A DNA stretch of 64,000 nucleotides from Halictus rubicundus (GCF_050948215.1 NC_135164.1:6019116-6083115), one strand, 5' to 3'; shown: positions 1-12,165, counted from the stretch's first letter. Program-made: numbers and translations. The notes: generated by a model not told the origin, from the letters alone.

Positions 1-754
1 ATAGCGCGCTCGACGGTGCAACGTGGGTTGGTGGACACAAAAAAAAAAAGGGGCATAGCTAGTCGATGAAGGGTGTATAACGCGCCCCTAACAATTCCAT
101 TTGCCGGCGCGACAAACCGTGCGATCGCGGGCCCGCGCAATAAACAGATCGAACCGGACGTTCCAGTGTGTACCGTGGCGATGTCATCTCGAAATCCGGA
201 TCGTTTCACGCATCCGTAGATCGAGCGAGCGCAGTAACAACATCGTGCTCTCGATTCGATGCGTTCCATCCCCCTTCTGCGTGATGGTTTACGGATTTTC
301 TGTTGGCCGATTTCGTGGTCAAACCGCGAAATTAAAAAAGCCGGTTCGATGCCGCGTCCATCGATCCGCGCGCACGGAATTGTTCCCCGTTACGTTTAGA
401 GTACGGTTGATGCGCTTTATTATTTCATTCCCGGCACCGAAAACCTCTTCGCGGAGTCCGAAAGATTTCTAAAAAGCTTGTCATTAAAAAAATTGATTTC
501 GTAATTATATTCGCACGCTAGAGAATCGAATGTCTCCTTTGCGGAGGCACTGATTGATTCGAATCTATACGAAACCTTGCGCAGACGTTAACAGTGTTTA
601 AGAACATCTAATTAAAAGCTAATTACAATTATTACAAGAAAAGACACACTGCCACCTAACTTCTGTTCCTTGTAAATGACTGGGAACAATTTTATTCTGC
701 ATTACAATATACAACCTGATAATTATCCGAGATAGTTCGTAGAAAATTTGCCAG
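1..754. other. No recognisable gene
   Basis: CpG-rich for the first ~450 bases, then AT-rich. A 123-codon frame on the plus strand at 101-472 is rich in Arg and Ser, matches no family I know and has no convincing splice context, so I treat it as chance. Confidence 0.5.
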
Positions 755-756
755 TA

Positions 757-950
757 CAGTGAATTCTCGATATATGTCAACACGGGTCATGCCAGCGTCA
801 TGTATCGTCCAGGAGACATACCCGAGTCGCGTTATGTTTACACTCCTCGGCGTCCGAGGCCTCTCGAACTTCTGTATACCTCGCGGTAGTGGGGACAATT
901 CCGCGACGTTTATCGTCCAGGCCTTGGCGACATATATAGTGGAATCACTG
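757..950 (+). mobile_element. MITE, CAGTGA family, full copy 1
   Basis: A 194-bp element bounded by CAGTGA and TCACTG and flanked on both sides by TA (755-756 and 951-952). The terminal inverted repeat continues inward for about 24 bases (cagtga-ttctc-atatatgtc), imperfectly paired. TA flanks and CAGTG-type ends fit a non-autonomous Tc1/mariner-type element; that assignment is inference. It has no coding capacity. Related copies lie at 18063, 33569, 53709 and 60583, with fragments at 28352 and 50498. Confidence 0.8.
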
Positions 951-952
951 TA

Positions 953-3900
953 GTGAACAAGAAGATTTCTAAAGTATTAGAAACAAATTAGACAAAGAAG
1001 AGTATTAACAGAAGGGTCGACATGTTTGAAGTGTTTTGACCGTGAACGATTGTTTAAAAATGTCGGCGCGATGGGCGATTTGCCAGGCAGAATTTGCACA
1101 TTCAGCGATCGCGACGGAGAGGTTCGTCTTCGGAATATCAACGCGAAAGAACAACGTGTTCCCCTGTTGGCAACACGCAAGAAGGTGGGGCAGGGCGTGT
1201 AACGATGCGTCGCCAACGCTCAGGGGTGGTCGGAGATGCATCGCAGGAGGATGGGCGAGAGCGATGCAATTGCATCGACCACACTGTCACGTAGCCGCGT
1301 CAACGTGGATGCCGGTAGACGCGTATAATGGCCGTGCGCGCATCGTCGATAGTTATTGCTTTGTTATTGGGCCGACTGACGCGCGCCCGGCCACCGTCGA
1401 ATGTTGGATTTCCCTTTATTGGAAATTTCCCGCGTCCCACTTCTGCGATTCCCCGATTTCCCGTCCGCAAATATAACGGGCGAGCCGTCACGCGTGCGAT
1501 TTCACCCTTCCGCGTTCTCTCGCGCCCTTTGATTTTATTTCTTCCCCCACCCCACCGCGATCGACTGCTGTTGCCATTTGTTTCGATCCCTCATAAAATA
1601 TACATGCTCCGACCGGTCGAAAAGAACTGTTTACTCAACGCGTTGCACGCTCACGGCCGTTTAATAGTTGTCCATTTTTCTATTTGCATTTTCCAAGAAT
1701 CGCCCCATTTGTCGGTCGAATTTACCGTGATATTTTATTGTTTCTTCGTTCCTTTGTCACCGACGAACTTCTTTGTTCCACTACGGTAGCATGAAACCCT
1801 TCCCATGTTATACACACCTTGCTCTGTATAGGACAATGCATAGAAAGATTTTCTCTGTTTATTCTTTTGAAATTATTATGAAACCGCTCCGGAATGTCTG
1901 GCTACTTTGGACACTACTACTTCGATGTAGAGTTTCCAGATAAAGGACAATCTTGAATGTATACCGGAGCTGTATTAATTGTTTTATCTAGAATGTGATT
2001 ACTACTCGAAGTGGACAGCAACAAGGAAACTTGTTTTCTTTTTCCCCGCGGCAGGGGCAAATTAGACGACGCGTGTCTCGTTTCCTCCATTTTGCGAGAA
2101 CCTTTCAACCGATCCAATCACCGATGCAGCGAAGGAGAGGGTGGGGTTGCACACGGCTTAATTGATTCGATTTCGAGGGGTTTTCATCCCACTTTCGATG
2201 GGTAGGACCCCGCCGGCATTAGCGGAGCCCTTCCCCTCTAGGGGCTTCCCCCATGGATTTCGAAAAGGTCGATCGTCGCTTGTAAACTCGACGGGTCGCG
2301 TGCATCCCTATGGTCTCCATCTTGTTGTTGTTTCCATTGACATTTTCCCCGTTTTATTTTTCCTTCATCCATCCCCCGATATCAATTAACCCGGAAACAA
2401 TTTTTAAAGTTCGAACCGGCTAAAGTTCAACATCGATCGAGCGATTAATTCGTCGATTCGCGAGTGAGACGCGATCAGGGCAGTTCGGTGGACTCTCGCG
2501 TTCGATAACGAGAAATTTATCTTGAAAAACGCAAAGCCAAAGCGTCGGAGCGACACGATTTTTATCAGCGTTAACTTTACCTCATCCTCCTCTTTTATTA
2601 CCTCATCGTCCGATTCGAGATTATTATAATTGGCTCGGACCGACTGACTCATAAAAACGGGAAATCGCCAGGATGATTCACCGATCCGTTTATTGCAAAA
2701 TCCGCGAGCTCTGCGAGCCGTCATCGGCGCGAACGCAACGTTTCGCATCGGTTTTCCTTCCGGTGGGCTTGGCAAAATTACAGCGTTCGAAATATTCGAT
2801 GACATCATCGTCTATGTAATTCGCCCCTTCGGTTGGCTCTCGCTCCGATGAATGAAAACTATTTAGGTGTATTGCCAACGACGTGACCAATAATAATTTA
2901 CCCGGATAATCCCGCGTTTCCGCGGAAAATGACGATTTCACTGCTGGCGTTCTCCCAACCAAAAGAACATCAAATCGTTTTACAATGATCGAGGTCAAAT
3001 TTGACAGTGTGGAAAATTGTTTCGAAACTGCCACTTTCAGTAATTATTTCAGAACTTCTAAATTCTATACAGGTAATATCGTGAACATTTTTTAGACAAA
3101 TTTTATAAAGTAAAGTTGAAGTTTGTACCTTTCGTATCGGGTTTTATTAAAATTAAAGTATATTTCAGTCAATATATTTCTAATTAAATAAGCCACAGAA
3201 TGCTTCCTTGGAAAGTAATTTAATTTCCTAGTTCAAGTACCCATAATGCAAACCGTACGAAATCTGAATAAATGTAATCTTGTCATTTTTGCAGGGCGAC
3301 ACGCAAAAGCTAAAAGTTACTTTTAACTGGCCGAGTTAAAGATTGCTTTCAGCTAGTTCTAAACGAAAGTTGTATTGTTATTAGTGTGCGAGGGTTAAAG
3401 ATTCGGTAAATATTGTTAGCAGCAAGACCTTCCAAAGGAACTGAAGTTCGAGCATTGTTCTCAAAGTCGATGCAAAGTCCCCGAGGATGAAAAAAGGACA
3501 GGTCGCGAGCGGCTCTGGGTCTGCGGAGTAATTTTCAATATCCAGCTTATTAGCTCGGAATAATATCTTGTCCCGGGAGCTTCGACCTTCCCCCCGATTA
3601 CACGGTGGCTCCTCGTTTCCACGGGTCTAATACCGCTCCGCCACTCGAAACGAAATCTTATCCATATTTCGTGACTATGGGGATGCGCCGTGGGCCGCCG
3701 CCGGAAGCGGAGTAACACGGGTTCCAACGGGGGTTGCGACGGGAAGCCACGCGAGGAATCCATGGGGGTGAGCCCGGGACAGCTTCGTTTCATCCCTTCT
3801 GGGCCCTCGTTTACGACCACGTAGGCGTTTTTACAAGCGCATCTCGTAGACTCCTCGATCCCGTTCTCCTCTTCGAGCACGCCACTCCGGTATTAATGTT

Positions 3901-4260
3901 CTGTTTTACGTTTCGGGGTGAACCGACCCCGCCGAACCCCCCCTCGTCCCCGACAACTCTCTGGCAGACGAGTAATGACCGGGACTTTCGCGAAGATTTC
4001 CATAATTTCGGCAGAAGTGGAACTCTCGGCAAGTTTGATTGCCACCGTGAAGTGTCAGCCTGTTTCGAGAGGAACGAGATTCGGAGGAACGTTGTGGTCA
4101 TGCGCGACTTTCTGCTCAAGTTTCTCCTCGTGTTTTATAGTCGAGCATAGTTTATCCAGTCTCCAAATACCTCTCCTATAAGGCATAAATAACAACAAAA
4201 TTGTATTTCTTTAGATTTCGTGCCTGTCTCGTTTAAATATCCGCTTCGATAGAGACGTAC
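953..4260. other. No recognisable gene
   Basis: Mixed CpG-rich (1030-1800, 3460-4150) and AT-rich sequence. Overlapping frames on both strands up to 153 codons are present but match nothing I know. A TTAA-flanked right end of a MITE (cgagggttaa) sits near 3389-3397 without a visible partner. Confidence 0.45.
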
Positions 4261-4752
4261 ATCAAGAAAATGTTCTCGGTGGAAACATATTTGTAATTTC
4301 GATATTTCCAAAAGAGAAAATTAGAAGCAAGTCACTTTGAGTCTATTAGTATTGGCTCATATTTTCACGAGGAGAAACGAGTAGAGAGAATTTTCTCGGT
4401 GGAAACATATTTGTAATTTCGATATTTCCAAAAGAGAAAATTAGAAGCAGCTCATTTTGACCCTATTAGTATTGGCTCATATTTTCACGAGGAGAAACGA
4501 GTAGAGAAAATGTTCTCGGTGGAAACATATTTGTAATTTCGATATTTCCAAGAGAGAAAATTAGAAGCAGGTCATTTTGAGTCTATTGGTATTGGCTCAT
4601 ATTTTCACGAGGAGAAACGAGTGGAGAAAATGTCCTCGGTGGAAACATATTTGTAATTTCGATATTTCCAAGAGAGAAAATTAGAAGCAGGTCATTTTGA
4701 CTCTATCGGTATTGGCTCATATTTTCACGAAGAGAAACGAGTATAGAAAATT
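4261..4752. repeat. 120-bp tandem repeat, 4 units
   Basis: Four consecutive units with an exact 120-bp spacing: the tctcggtggaaacatatttg block recurs at 4274, 4394, 4514 and, with one substitution, 4634. Units differ by only a few substitutions. A fifth unit starts at 4741 but breaks off within about 12 bases. No indels separate the units, which suggests recent expansion. No conserved frame is seen. Confidence 0.95.
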
Positions 4753-4759
4753 TCCGGTC

Positions 4760-5350
4760 GGATAGTACGGGTTGCCGTAGAACGGCAAGACGCGAAGGAA
4801 ACTAGACAGCGGAGAAAATCAATTGGACGGATATGACGGATAAATATGGAACTGGATGACTGTGGGAAGGGTTACGGGGTTTAATTCGATCCGAGGTACG
4901 GGTCGAAGCTGACGGAAATCGAGCCGGCGTCGTTCGGCGTGCAGTCTCGGCCGCGTTTCAGCAGGAAAAAGGCATTTACGGTCCGGGGCTTAATTAGAGA
5001 CGAATTTGCGATACGCGACGGGACATTCTTTCGCCGGTCGTGGTCACTACCGTCGGTGGCAACGAGCGTGCCCGGGTTCCGAGATGGAATAGCAGCTCTC
5101 GCGGCTACTTGAACGGGTCCGGTGATGAACGCCGCTGCCGGGCAATAATGTTTTTCCCCTCTTTTTATCGCAATATCGATCCCCGATCGACACACGGGCC
5201 CCCGTAACACGCTGCAATTTAGAAGATGACTTGGCAAGTAAACACAGGTACTCGCGAATCATTCTCGCATCCGCGCACGAGGTGGAACTCGTTTGCGGGT
5301 GAACGAGAGATCGGACACGAAGATTCGATTCGATCGGACCAGCTCGCGCG
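4760..5350. other. No recognisable gene
   Basis: CpG-rich, with overlapping open frames on the minus strand (4881-5237 and 5047-5730). Neither resembles a known family, and the second gets its length from the hexamer array that follows. Confidence 0.45.
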
Positions 5351-5359
5351 GACGTGCGC

Positions 5360-5429
5360 GAACGGGAACGTGAACGTGAACGTGAACGTGAACGCGAACC
5401 TGAACGCGAACGCGCGGTTCCTGAACGCG
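5360..5429. repeat. Hexanucleotide (GAACGT-like) microsatellite
   Basis: Successive gaacgt/gaacgc/gaacct hexamers. Because the unit length is a multiple of three and contains no stop in any frame, it holds open several frames on both strands, giving Asn-Val, Val-His and Arg-Ser dipeptide runs that should not be read as protein domains. Confidence 0.9.
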
Positions 5430-5876
5430 AGAGGAAGAGGGCCCCAGCTTCATCGGTGCTCTGGACCGGTTTCAAAGTGAATAGCAAGGTGCTCGCCCGT
5501 CGAAATTGCTCCGTGTTACGAGCCCGCGGTGGAACGCTCCTTCCCGACGAGGAAATATCGATTGGGGACGAGAATATCACGCCGGTCCGACCAACGGTTC
5601 GCAGAACCCCAAGCCGGCCATGTTTTCGAGGCTCCTCGAAAACATGATCGACGACCCCGAATTGTTTATTATTGAATTTCGGACCTCGATCGCCCGGCTT
5701 CGTCTCCTCCACGAAATGTAGCCGTTGCAAATCATCTGGAAAATCGGTAGGCGGACGCGGGTGTCTTCAAGAGCTGCTACAGCCGAGACTTATAAGAATC
5801 ATTTGACGATAGAATAGAATTTGCAAAGTTAACATTTTTTAAGATATTAATACCTTGACTATTCTGATATTTTTAA

Positions 5877-6045
5877 CCCCTTGCTCTTCAATATCGACTC
5901 AGACTCGTGATGAAGATTCTGAACAGAGTCTAATAAACAGCCGAAATAAAATTCTATTTTGTTGTGGTTGATATATATCCTTTGGAGAAAACACAGGCAT
6001 ACGATAAATATAAACTATCTTTTTTTTAAATAGTAGTGAAAGGGG
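5877..6045. mobile_element. TTAA-flanked MITE (CCCTTTGCA family)
   Basis: A 169-bp element between TTAA at 5873-5876 and TTAA at 6046-6049. The ends are CCCCTTGC and GAAAGGGG, a short imperfect inverted repeat. A subterminal gactcagactcg resembles the gactc of the copies at 43237 and 56562. TTAA target duplication is the hallmark of piggyBac-type transposition; the assignment to that class is inference. Confidence 0.6.
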
Positions 6046-6104
6046 TTAATTTACGAATATTGAGATTGTATCCATGAGGAATTATTTAAGTATCTATTTT
6101 TATG

Positions 6105-6141
6105 AAGTAGTCATTTTTAGTGCTCCGTGAGCCTAGCGTCA
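6105..6141 (-). mobile_element. Solo end of the TTTACGGGACC element
   Basis: The segment gtcatttttagtgctccgtg and the following agcctagcgtcaa matches, with mutations, the right end of the element at 52685-52905 (cagtcatttctagtggtccg, aacctagtgttaa). It is a decayed fragment. Confidence 0.4.
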
Positions 6142-7012
6142 AAGCAAGACGAACAACCTCGAATTGTTTACTGAATTTTCTCGGACGTCGATCGCCCAGT
6201 TTCGTGTCTTCTGTGAACAATGAAGCTTCACGAGCTCTCGTGAATTATTTAGAAGATCAGTGGTCGGTTAAAGGTGTCTTCCAGCTGAGAGTTAGAAGTA
6301 CGACAGATTAATTTGTTAAGAATTAACGTGGTATTTGCAACAATGTTTGCACACCATTGAAATATTCGCTCCAGAAAGACAGCCAGCGCGGACGGGTCGC
6401 CCTTCAGTCTGCGTCTTGACTTCGGACCGAATTGATCGGTATCCAGAGACGATCGGATCGACCGGGGGAGCAAATCGTGGGTTTCATTGGCTGCCGGTGA
6501 TCGAGGTAGGACAAAATACCGGCAGGAATCTTTATCATCGGTCCTGGTAACCGGGGTGTAGCCGCAAATTGGACGCGCGGTTCACGCCGGCACGCTATCA
6601 TTTAACGTCGCCGTATATTACGCTAAAGCGTGCGCGGGCAAGCGAGAAAGCGAGCGAGTAAAGCGTGCAAAGCGAGCAAGCGAGTGAACGCGTCGCGTCG
6701 CGTCCCCTTTCCTTCCTCTTGTCAGAGTCCGCAGCTTGAAAAGTTTTGCTCGGTCCACGGGACGAGGAAAGGGGGAGGAAAGAGAGGACCGCGGGAGAGA
6801 GAAAGAGAGAGAGATCGGCCAGCAACGATATATAATGCCGCTGGCATGACAAGGCGAGAGCAATTAGATGTCGCCGGATGCAGCTGCAGGCGATTGCGTC
6901 ATCAGAGTTACTTTGCAACCTTGATCTCTCTCGTAGGGGTCTCCGCTTCCCTGATTGCCGCCTCTGCCCCCTACCCCGTACGCTCTGGAGCCACCATGCA
7001 CGCTCTCTTTTT
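6142..7012. other. No recognisable gene; CpG-rich with GA-rich stretch
   Basis: 6600-6850 is rich in agcga and gaga motifs and is open in several frames on both strands because of that simple composition. No family is recognised. Confidence 0.45.
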
Positions 7013-7013
7013 C

Positions 7014-7057
7014 GTCTTCTTCTTCTTCTTCTTCTTCTTCTTCTCCTTCTTCTTCTA
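7014..7057. repeat. (TTC)n microsatellite
   Basis: About 14 TTC/TCC triplets followed by more pyrimidine-rich sequence to 7090. It yields poly-Phe, poly-Ser and poly-Leu frames that are artefacts of the repeat. Confidence 0.9.
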
Positions 7058-7254
7058 CTGCTCCCCTTCTTCTTTTTCTTCCTTTCCCTGGCTATCTAGC
7101 TGCCATGGGCGCAGGTTGCCCCGTGGGGCACTGGCTCCGTCGGGAGCAGGAAAATCATGCCTATTTAGGCCAAGATAGATGTGCCATTTTCTTCCTCCGA
7201 TTCCAAGAGTTACTCCCACGGGCGAAGCTTCCTTTGCTCTTGCGTGTGCTCTAG

Positions 7255-7465
7255 GATGTACAGTCTATAGCCTAGAGTCTGGACTTATGGGGAGCATAGA
7301 AGACAGTTTAGGGCCTAGGGTTTATCTAGGGTCTAGAGGCTAGGCTTATCTAGAGCCTAGAGTTTAGGCTTATCTACGGCCAAGCGTTCCTCAGGATCAA
7401 ACTGGATAGCTTAGGGCCCGGAGTGTAGAGATAAAAGTGGATAGTTTAGGGTGCAGTGTTACTCT
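7255..7465. repeat. Degenerate TCTAGG/CCTAGA minisatellite
   Basis: Variants of tctagggtctagag, gcctagagtttaggctt and tagggcctaggg recur irregularly across about 200 bases. Units are too diverged to fix a single period. The motif content resembles the younger CCTAGG-bearing array at 62.0-62.8 kb, but the unit differs. Confidence 0.6.
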
Positions 7466-8290
7466 GATCTTACGTGGCTAGATTTTAGAACTTCCAGCTC
7501 ACAACTGTAGCCATTTTCTTCTTCTTGTTATTTCGAGTCCCACTGATCCTAATGAAATTCGGTTTACACAAACAATCGCGTGTCGTGTTTGCATTCACTG
7601 CGATACACGAGAGGCGGATAAAATATCGTTTCTACCTTTAACTATCTTATCAAACTGGAACTAATAAGCTGACGTCCTTAAATCTTCTCAACATGGCCGC
7701 TGCTTTTTAAATTGTGCGTACCCATTTTAATCGTAAATGCATAAAATCGGTAGTGACTCGTGTACGATCTACATGATAAGTCGATGTATCTACACCAGAA
7801 CAGACCTGGTTTATCCGAATTGTCAGACGTACGAATCCTCGATCATCCGAGCACCTCGCAAACGATTTCAACAAAACCAACCCGTGCGCGGCACGATTCA
7901 TCGCACGAATCAATAGGAATCGAGTCCAACAGTGTAACTAAGTGACCGTGCCATTAGCCGAACGGCAGTGTAGCCCGCAGATTAGCTAAAATAACAGGGG
8001 TCCCTGTATTCCGCGATCACTGGCGGCCTCTATAATGATTCTTTCAATCGGCCCTCGGTTCCACGGGACTTCTTGCGTTCTGAAAGGCAAATCGTTGCCG
8101 ATGATGCGAGGATCGGGATCGGAAACACCTGCCGCAGGATCGAGAGATCCCCGGGGAAGGGGACTGGGTCGAGGCGGATCGAGATTCCCGGGATCGCTTG
8201 GCAGAAAAATAGCATATTCGTGTCTCCGATAGGAGGCAGATAGTCGGGGATAATCAGATCCGCAGGCGTTTCTCGATTATTCTTCTTTTA
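7466..8290. other. No recognisable gene
   Basis: Unique-looking sequence. 8035-8230 is GGATCG- and CCCGGG-rich and open in two frames without family resemblance. Confidence 0.4.
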
Positions 8291-8294
8291 TTTC

Positions 8295-8308
8295 TTTTTT
8301 TTTTTTTT
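8295..8308. repeat. Poly-T run
   Basis: Fourteen consecutive T residues within a longer T-rich stretch. Nothing on either strand looks like a retroposed transcript body attached to it. Confidence 0.85.
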
Positions 8309-8539
8309 CGTTCTCTCATTTGTTGTCCCGTGGCCCCGTTTACGGGACTTGGGAGAGCAAACAGAAACTCTCGCCCGGCCGGGGATAATTAACCTGGGCG
8401 AAGAAGGCACGGTTTAACGAGTCCCACGATTCAGCCGCGCGGATCACGACGCGAGGATCAACGGGCGGCAAAAAGCGAGCGACTCGTTCGTTTCGTCGCG
8501 CGTTCTTCTGCGAGTGTTTTGCCGCCGGGATGAAAATCC

Positions 8540-8557
8540 GAGAGAGAGAGAGAGAGG
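8540..8557. repeat. (GA)n microsatellite
   Basis: A short GA dinucleotide tract in a purine-rich stretch reaching 8640. Confidence 0.85.
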
Positions 8558-8884
8558 GGGGAGTCTTCCAACAGATAGACAGAGAAAGAAGAGAGAGGAG
8601 CGATTGGTCGGAGGAGGAAGATGAGAGGAGGGAAACGCGTCACCGCCCGCAATATCGTGGATCGCACCTGTTCCCACCGCGGCTCCTCCCGAGGTCTTTA
8701 ACGACTCTTAGCTTAATCGGCGTCTAAATTACACGGACTGGCTACTCGCTTCCGGGGTACGCCGCGAGACCAGTTGATTTACAGGATAATTCTATTTTAT
8801 GCGCGGCGTTTCCGACGAATACACGCTCGCCCATAGTATCGCGATCCCTCTCGCCCGGGATAACCGAGAGAAACGTACAGAGAG

Positions 8885-8885
<1 letters not shown>

Positions 8886-8922
<37 letters not shown>
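8886..8922. repeat. (GA)n microsatellite
   Basis: About 18 uninterrupted GA dinucleotides. GA tracts of this kind also occur at 34036, 37542, 44337 and 57580 and, as CT, at 9341. In insects GA tracts can bind GAGA-type factors; no such role can be shown here. Confidence 0.95.
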
Positions 8923-8927
<5 letters not shown>

Positions 8928-9340
8928 CGTCGAATCGCGGTTTAATATCAGCTCCCCGGGGCCGGTTTCTTCGAATTCTGGTCTAAGCTATTTTCTGATT
9001 CCTTGATTGAATGTAAATGAGCCGCGAGATAACGCCCGGAGAGAAACCTTCTTCTAGCCGTGACTTTTCCGCGTACCCGGCGATCTTTCTCGATCCGCGG
9101 GTATCAAGGCGGCGGATCCGCGTCGAATTTCCATAGCCTGTTCTCCACGCCTGAATATGCGGAACTAACGCGAGACCTGGCACACGTATCCTCCTATCGC
9201 GTTTATCTGCCGCGCTAATGAATTCCGCGACTGTGATCCGCTTGCGAAACACTCGACACACGATGTTTTCCTTCCTACTTCGACGCTGTTTTCCAATGCG
9301 AGCCCCGTCGATCTCGATCGTGACCCACAAACGCGGCTAC

Positions 9341-9358
9341 TCTCTCTCTCTCTCTCTG
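9341..9358. repeat. (CT)n microsatellite
   Basis: Nine CT dinucleotides within otherwise unique CpG-rich sequence. Confidence 0.9.
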
Positions 9359-9359
9359 T

Positions 9360-10930
9360 TCCAAAGGGAAATTATATTTTCCGGCCCATGGGATCGGACC
9401 GAGCTCCCACGGGACTACGAAAATTATAATAGTTCCACCTACGGCAATTATATTCCGACGGTCTGGCTGCAATATCGAACTGTCTCGTCGATGCTGAAAT
9501 GAAATTTCTAGTTTTATCTCTCGTTTCTATATTTTATTTCTCGACAAAATGAACTGCGAGGACAATTTATGGCTATTACAGAAATGATTACAGATCTTTC
9601 CGCAAAGTGAAACTGTCCTGTAGGAATTTCTCGAAAACAGGAGTTAAGTAAAAAGTCATTTCTTCTCCTGATAATTTTAGTAAATTCTAACGAATACTTG
9701 TGCTCTGAAAATCTGGCAATCTTTTGCTCGTTTTCTTTACCCATTTTTCTGCCCGTTGTTCAAAAAGGCGTAAGGCGTCGAACATCATCAAACTGGGGAC
9801 GAATATTTGGAGAGAGGTAATTTTCCGCAGAGGCCGAGTGATTTCTCGGGGGATTCGGAGCGAAGTTTCGACGGCGGCGTTAATTGTGTATGCGGGCGTG
9901 CATATCACCGGAATGAAAAAAGTTCCCACGAGTTGACGAGAACTGCGGAAGAAGAAGGGAAGCACGTGTGGCCGTAACAACTTAGAGCCGATTCACACAT
10001 GGCCGGGTCTGTTTCGTGGTTCCTCCGTTTGAGATGCGTGCACGCCTATACGCGTGTTCCTTCGGTATGCAAGTTGCGACTGCTAAACATCTGTCGAACG
10101 TGTTTGTTAGGCGAACCGCAGTCGTTCGAGGGACCGAGAGCGGTCTCGAGGATGAAGCCCTCGAGATTCTTTTAGAGCTCGCACGGCACATAATAATCCG
10201 ACAATTGAAAATTATCTATCAGCTTCTACCAATTCTTTTTCTGCGTTCGCGCTGTTCACACGACCGAAACAATATTTGTTGTTTCAATGTTCGATCGACG
10301 TTTATTAATTTATATTTTTGTATAGAGAAGAGGATTGAGGGTCGCTTTGAAGTTGATCCGTGTAGAGAAGCGGAGAAATAATGGAAATGGAAAATTGAAA
10401 TTAATTGGAATGTCGATGTTGTTTGTCGATTGCCATTGAGGTCATTGGACGGTCTTCGAATGGTCGCGTGGAAGGGTTGATTTCGCGTAAATCGCAGCGG
10501 CAACAATGATATCATTCGACTGACACGGTAGCGGTCATGTCGATCGAGCTAATGCATTTAAGTGCGAGGCAACCGACGGCCAATGCTATTAATCGTCCAG
10601 TAATCGAATCGCTCAATTGACTCGGCTTTCCTTTGAACGTTGGATCGTCCATTGTAACGCGGCCGCTTCTTCTTCGGGTTCATTGAAGGTACGCCTTCCC
10701 CTCGCGATTTATCTCGTTCGCAATGATATCGTGTTATTTCGGTATTTGCTGATAGAAATAACATGTCTATCTCTCACGATAAAAAGAAATCCAGAAGATG
10801 CCACGGTGCAACCTGTTTATTCACACGGAACCTTTTTACAGTCTGCAAGATACCAGTGGATAGCACAAAAAAGAATTTTAAGCAGTATTTCAATTGTGCA
10901 TTCTAGTGCATTTTTACTATTTCGGACAGC
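9360..10930. other. No recognisable gene
   Basis: AT-rich with CpG-rich patches. Frames up to 165 codons occur (for example 10617-11114 plus, which runs into the 89-bp repeat), without recognisable domains. Confidence 0.45.
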
Positions 10931-10934
10931 TTCT

Positions 10935-11500
10935 GGAATTTTTGGAGCTGCTAATCTTTTCCAGCTCCAAAAAATCTCCTGGAAAACTCGATATAATTCC
11001 CAAAGATTTAGCAAACTCGAAGTAATCTGCCTAACGAAACAATTTTTGACTAGCTCCAAAACCTGTTTCAGAAAGCTCGATAGAATTCCCAAGGATTTAG
11101 CAAACTCGAAGTAATCTGCCTAACGAAACAATTTTTGACGATCTCCAAAAACTGTTTCAGAAAGCTCGATAGAATTCCCAAAGATTTAGCAAACTCGAAG
11201 TAATCTGCCTAACGAAACAATTTTTGACGATCTCTAAAACCTGTTTTAGAAAGCTCGATAGAATTCCCAAAAATTTAGCAAACTCGAAGTAATGTGCCTA
11301 ACGAAACAATTTTTGACGATCTCCAAAAACTGTTTCAGAAAGCTCGATAGAATTCCCAAGGATTTAGCAAACTCGAAGTAATCTGCCTAACGAAACAATT
11401 TTTGACGATCTCCAAAACCTGTTTTAGAAAGCTCGATAAATTCCCAAGGATTTAGCAAACTCGAAGTAATCTGCCTAACGAAACAATTTTTGCAACCTTT
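10935..11500. repeat. 89-bp tandem repeat, about 6 units
   Basis: The block taatctgcctaacgaaac recurs at 11023, 11112, 11201, 11290 (with one change), 11379 and 11467: spacings of 89, 89, 89, 89 and 88. A more diverged partial unit precedes it from about 10935. Each unit also carries tttagcaaactcgaag and ctgtttcagaaagctcga. 89 is not a multiple of three, so no frame is maintained and the array is non-coding. Confidence 0.95.
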
Positions 11501-11504
11501 TCGC

Positions 11505-12130
11505 ACATTGCAGCTGGCGACCGATAGCGCGGAAATGAATTCCAGCATCTGGACAAGTGTTGAACCGTCAAATTGCTTCAATCTGTCATTGCTAAAACTA
11601 ATTTTAACAGCTGAAGAAGTATTTAACCGCTGATGAGATGGTGGTTCAAAGAACCTTGAGGATCTGTCAATATTCCAAAAAGTCTGTTTCAGTTAGAGCT
11701 CAACAACCGCAAGAAAGCGTCCCAAACGAACCCGAAATAATTCCTGAAGAACCAAATCCAGCAGATTACCTCTAGAATGGACTAAAAATTCAGTTGGCTC
11801 TTCGGGGAGGTGACGGGCAGTCGAAATTTCCGATTGGTTCCGCGGCGCGGCGGCCGGAGGACAGTTTCGATCCCGTGCGCTGCGGATCGAGAGATCCACG
11901 CCCGCGATCCTCTCCTTCCTGTCCCGTCTCCCTTTCCTCGACGTCTTCTTCGTCTTGTTCCTCTCGGACGTCGTGTCATTCCTCACCGCCAGGGGCGTCA
12001 GCGTCGCCGGTGGACGTCGGGCTGGAGGAGGGGAGATCGGGAGGGCCGTGTGTGTCTTCGTCATGTGTGCTCCTAGCCGGTGCCCCTCGGAACTCTTCAG
12101 TTCTCCGCGGGTCTCTGTGCGAGTAGGTTC
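11505..12130. other. CpG-rich stretch upstream of mir-276
   Basis: Unique and strongly CpG-rich from 11800. Open frames overlap on both strands (up to 190 codons on the minus strand at 11693-12265), none matching a known protein. It is better explained as promoter-proximal or primary-transcript sequence for mir-276 than as coding. Confidence 0.4.
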
Positions 12131-12134
12131 TACA

Positions 12135-12140
12135 TATAAA
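12135..12140 (+). promoter_or_regulatory. Possible TATA box upstream of mir-276
   Basis: TATAAA within acatataaagtcg, about 830 bases upstream of the mir-276 hairpin and on the same strand. A start site would be expected near 12165. No strong initiator is seen, so this is a weak call resting on motif and position. Confidence 0.25.
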
Positions 12141-12165
12141 GTCGTTCGAAGCCTCGAAGCCGCCA

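Noticed and set aside
5047..5730. Minus-strand 227-codon frame with an Arg-Ser run resembling an SR protein
   Set aside because: The Arg-Ser run comes only from the GAACGT-like hexamer array, which is open in several frames on both strands. No RRM or other domain flanks it.
7085..7110. ggctatctagctgccatggg, resembling mir-9 (ttatctagctgtatg)
   Set aside because: The seed region (tctttggt) is absent and no hairpin partner is seen.
6598..7254. Frames with poly-Phe, poly-Ser and poly-Leu runs
   Set aside because: Explained by the (TTC)n tract and GA-rich sequence; different frames and strands are equally open.
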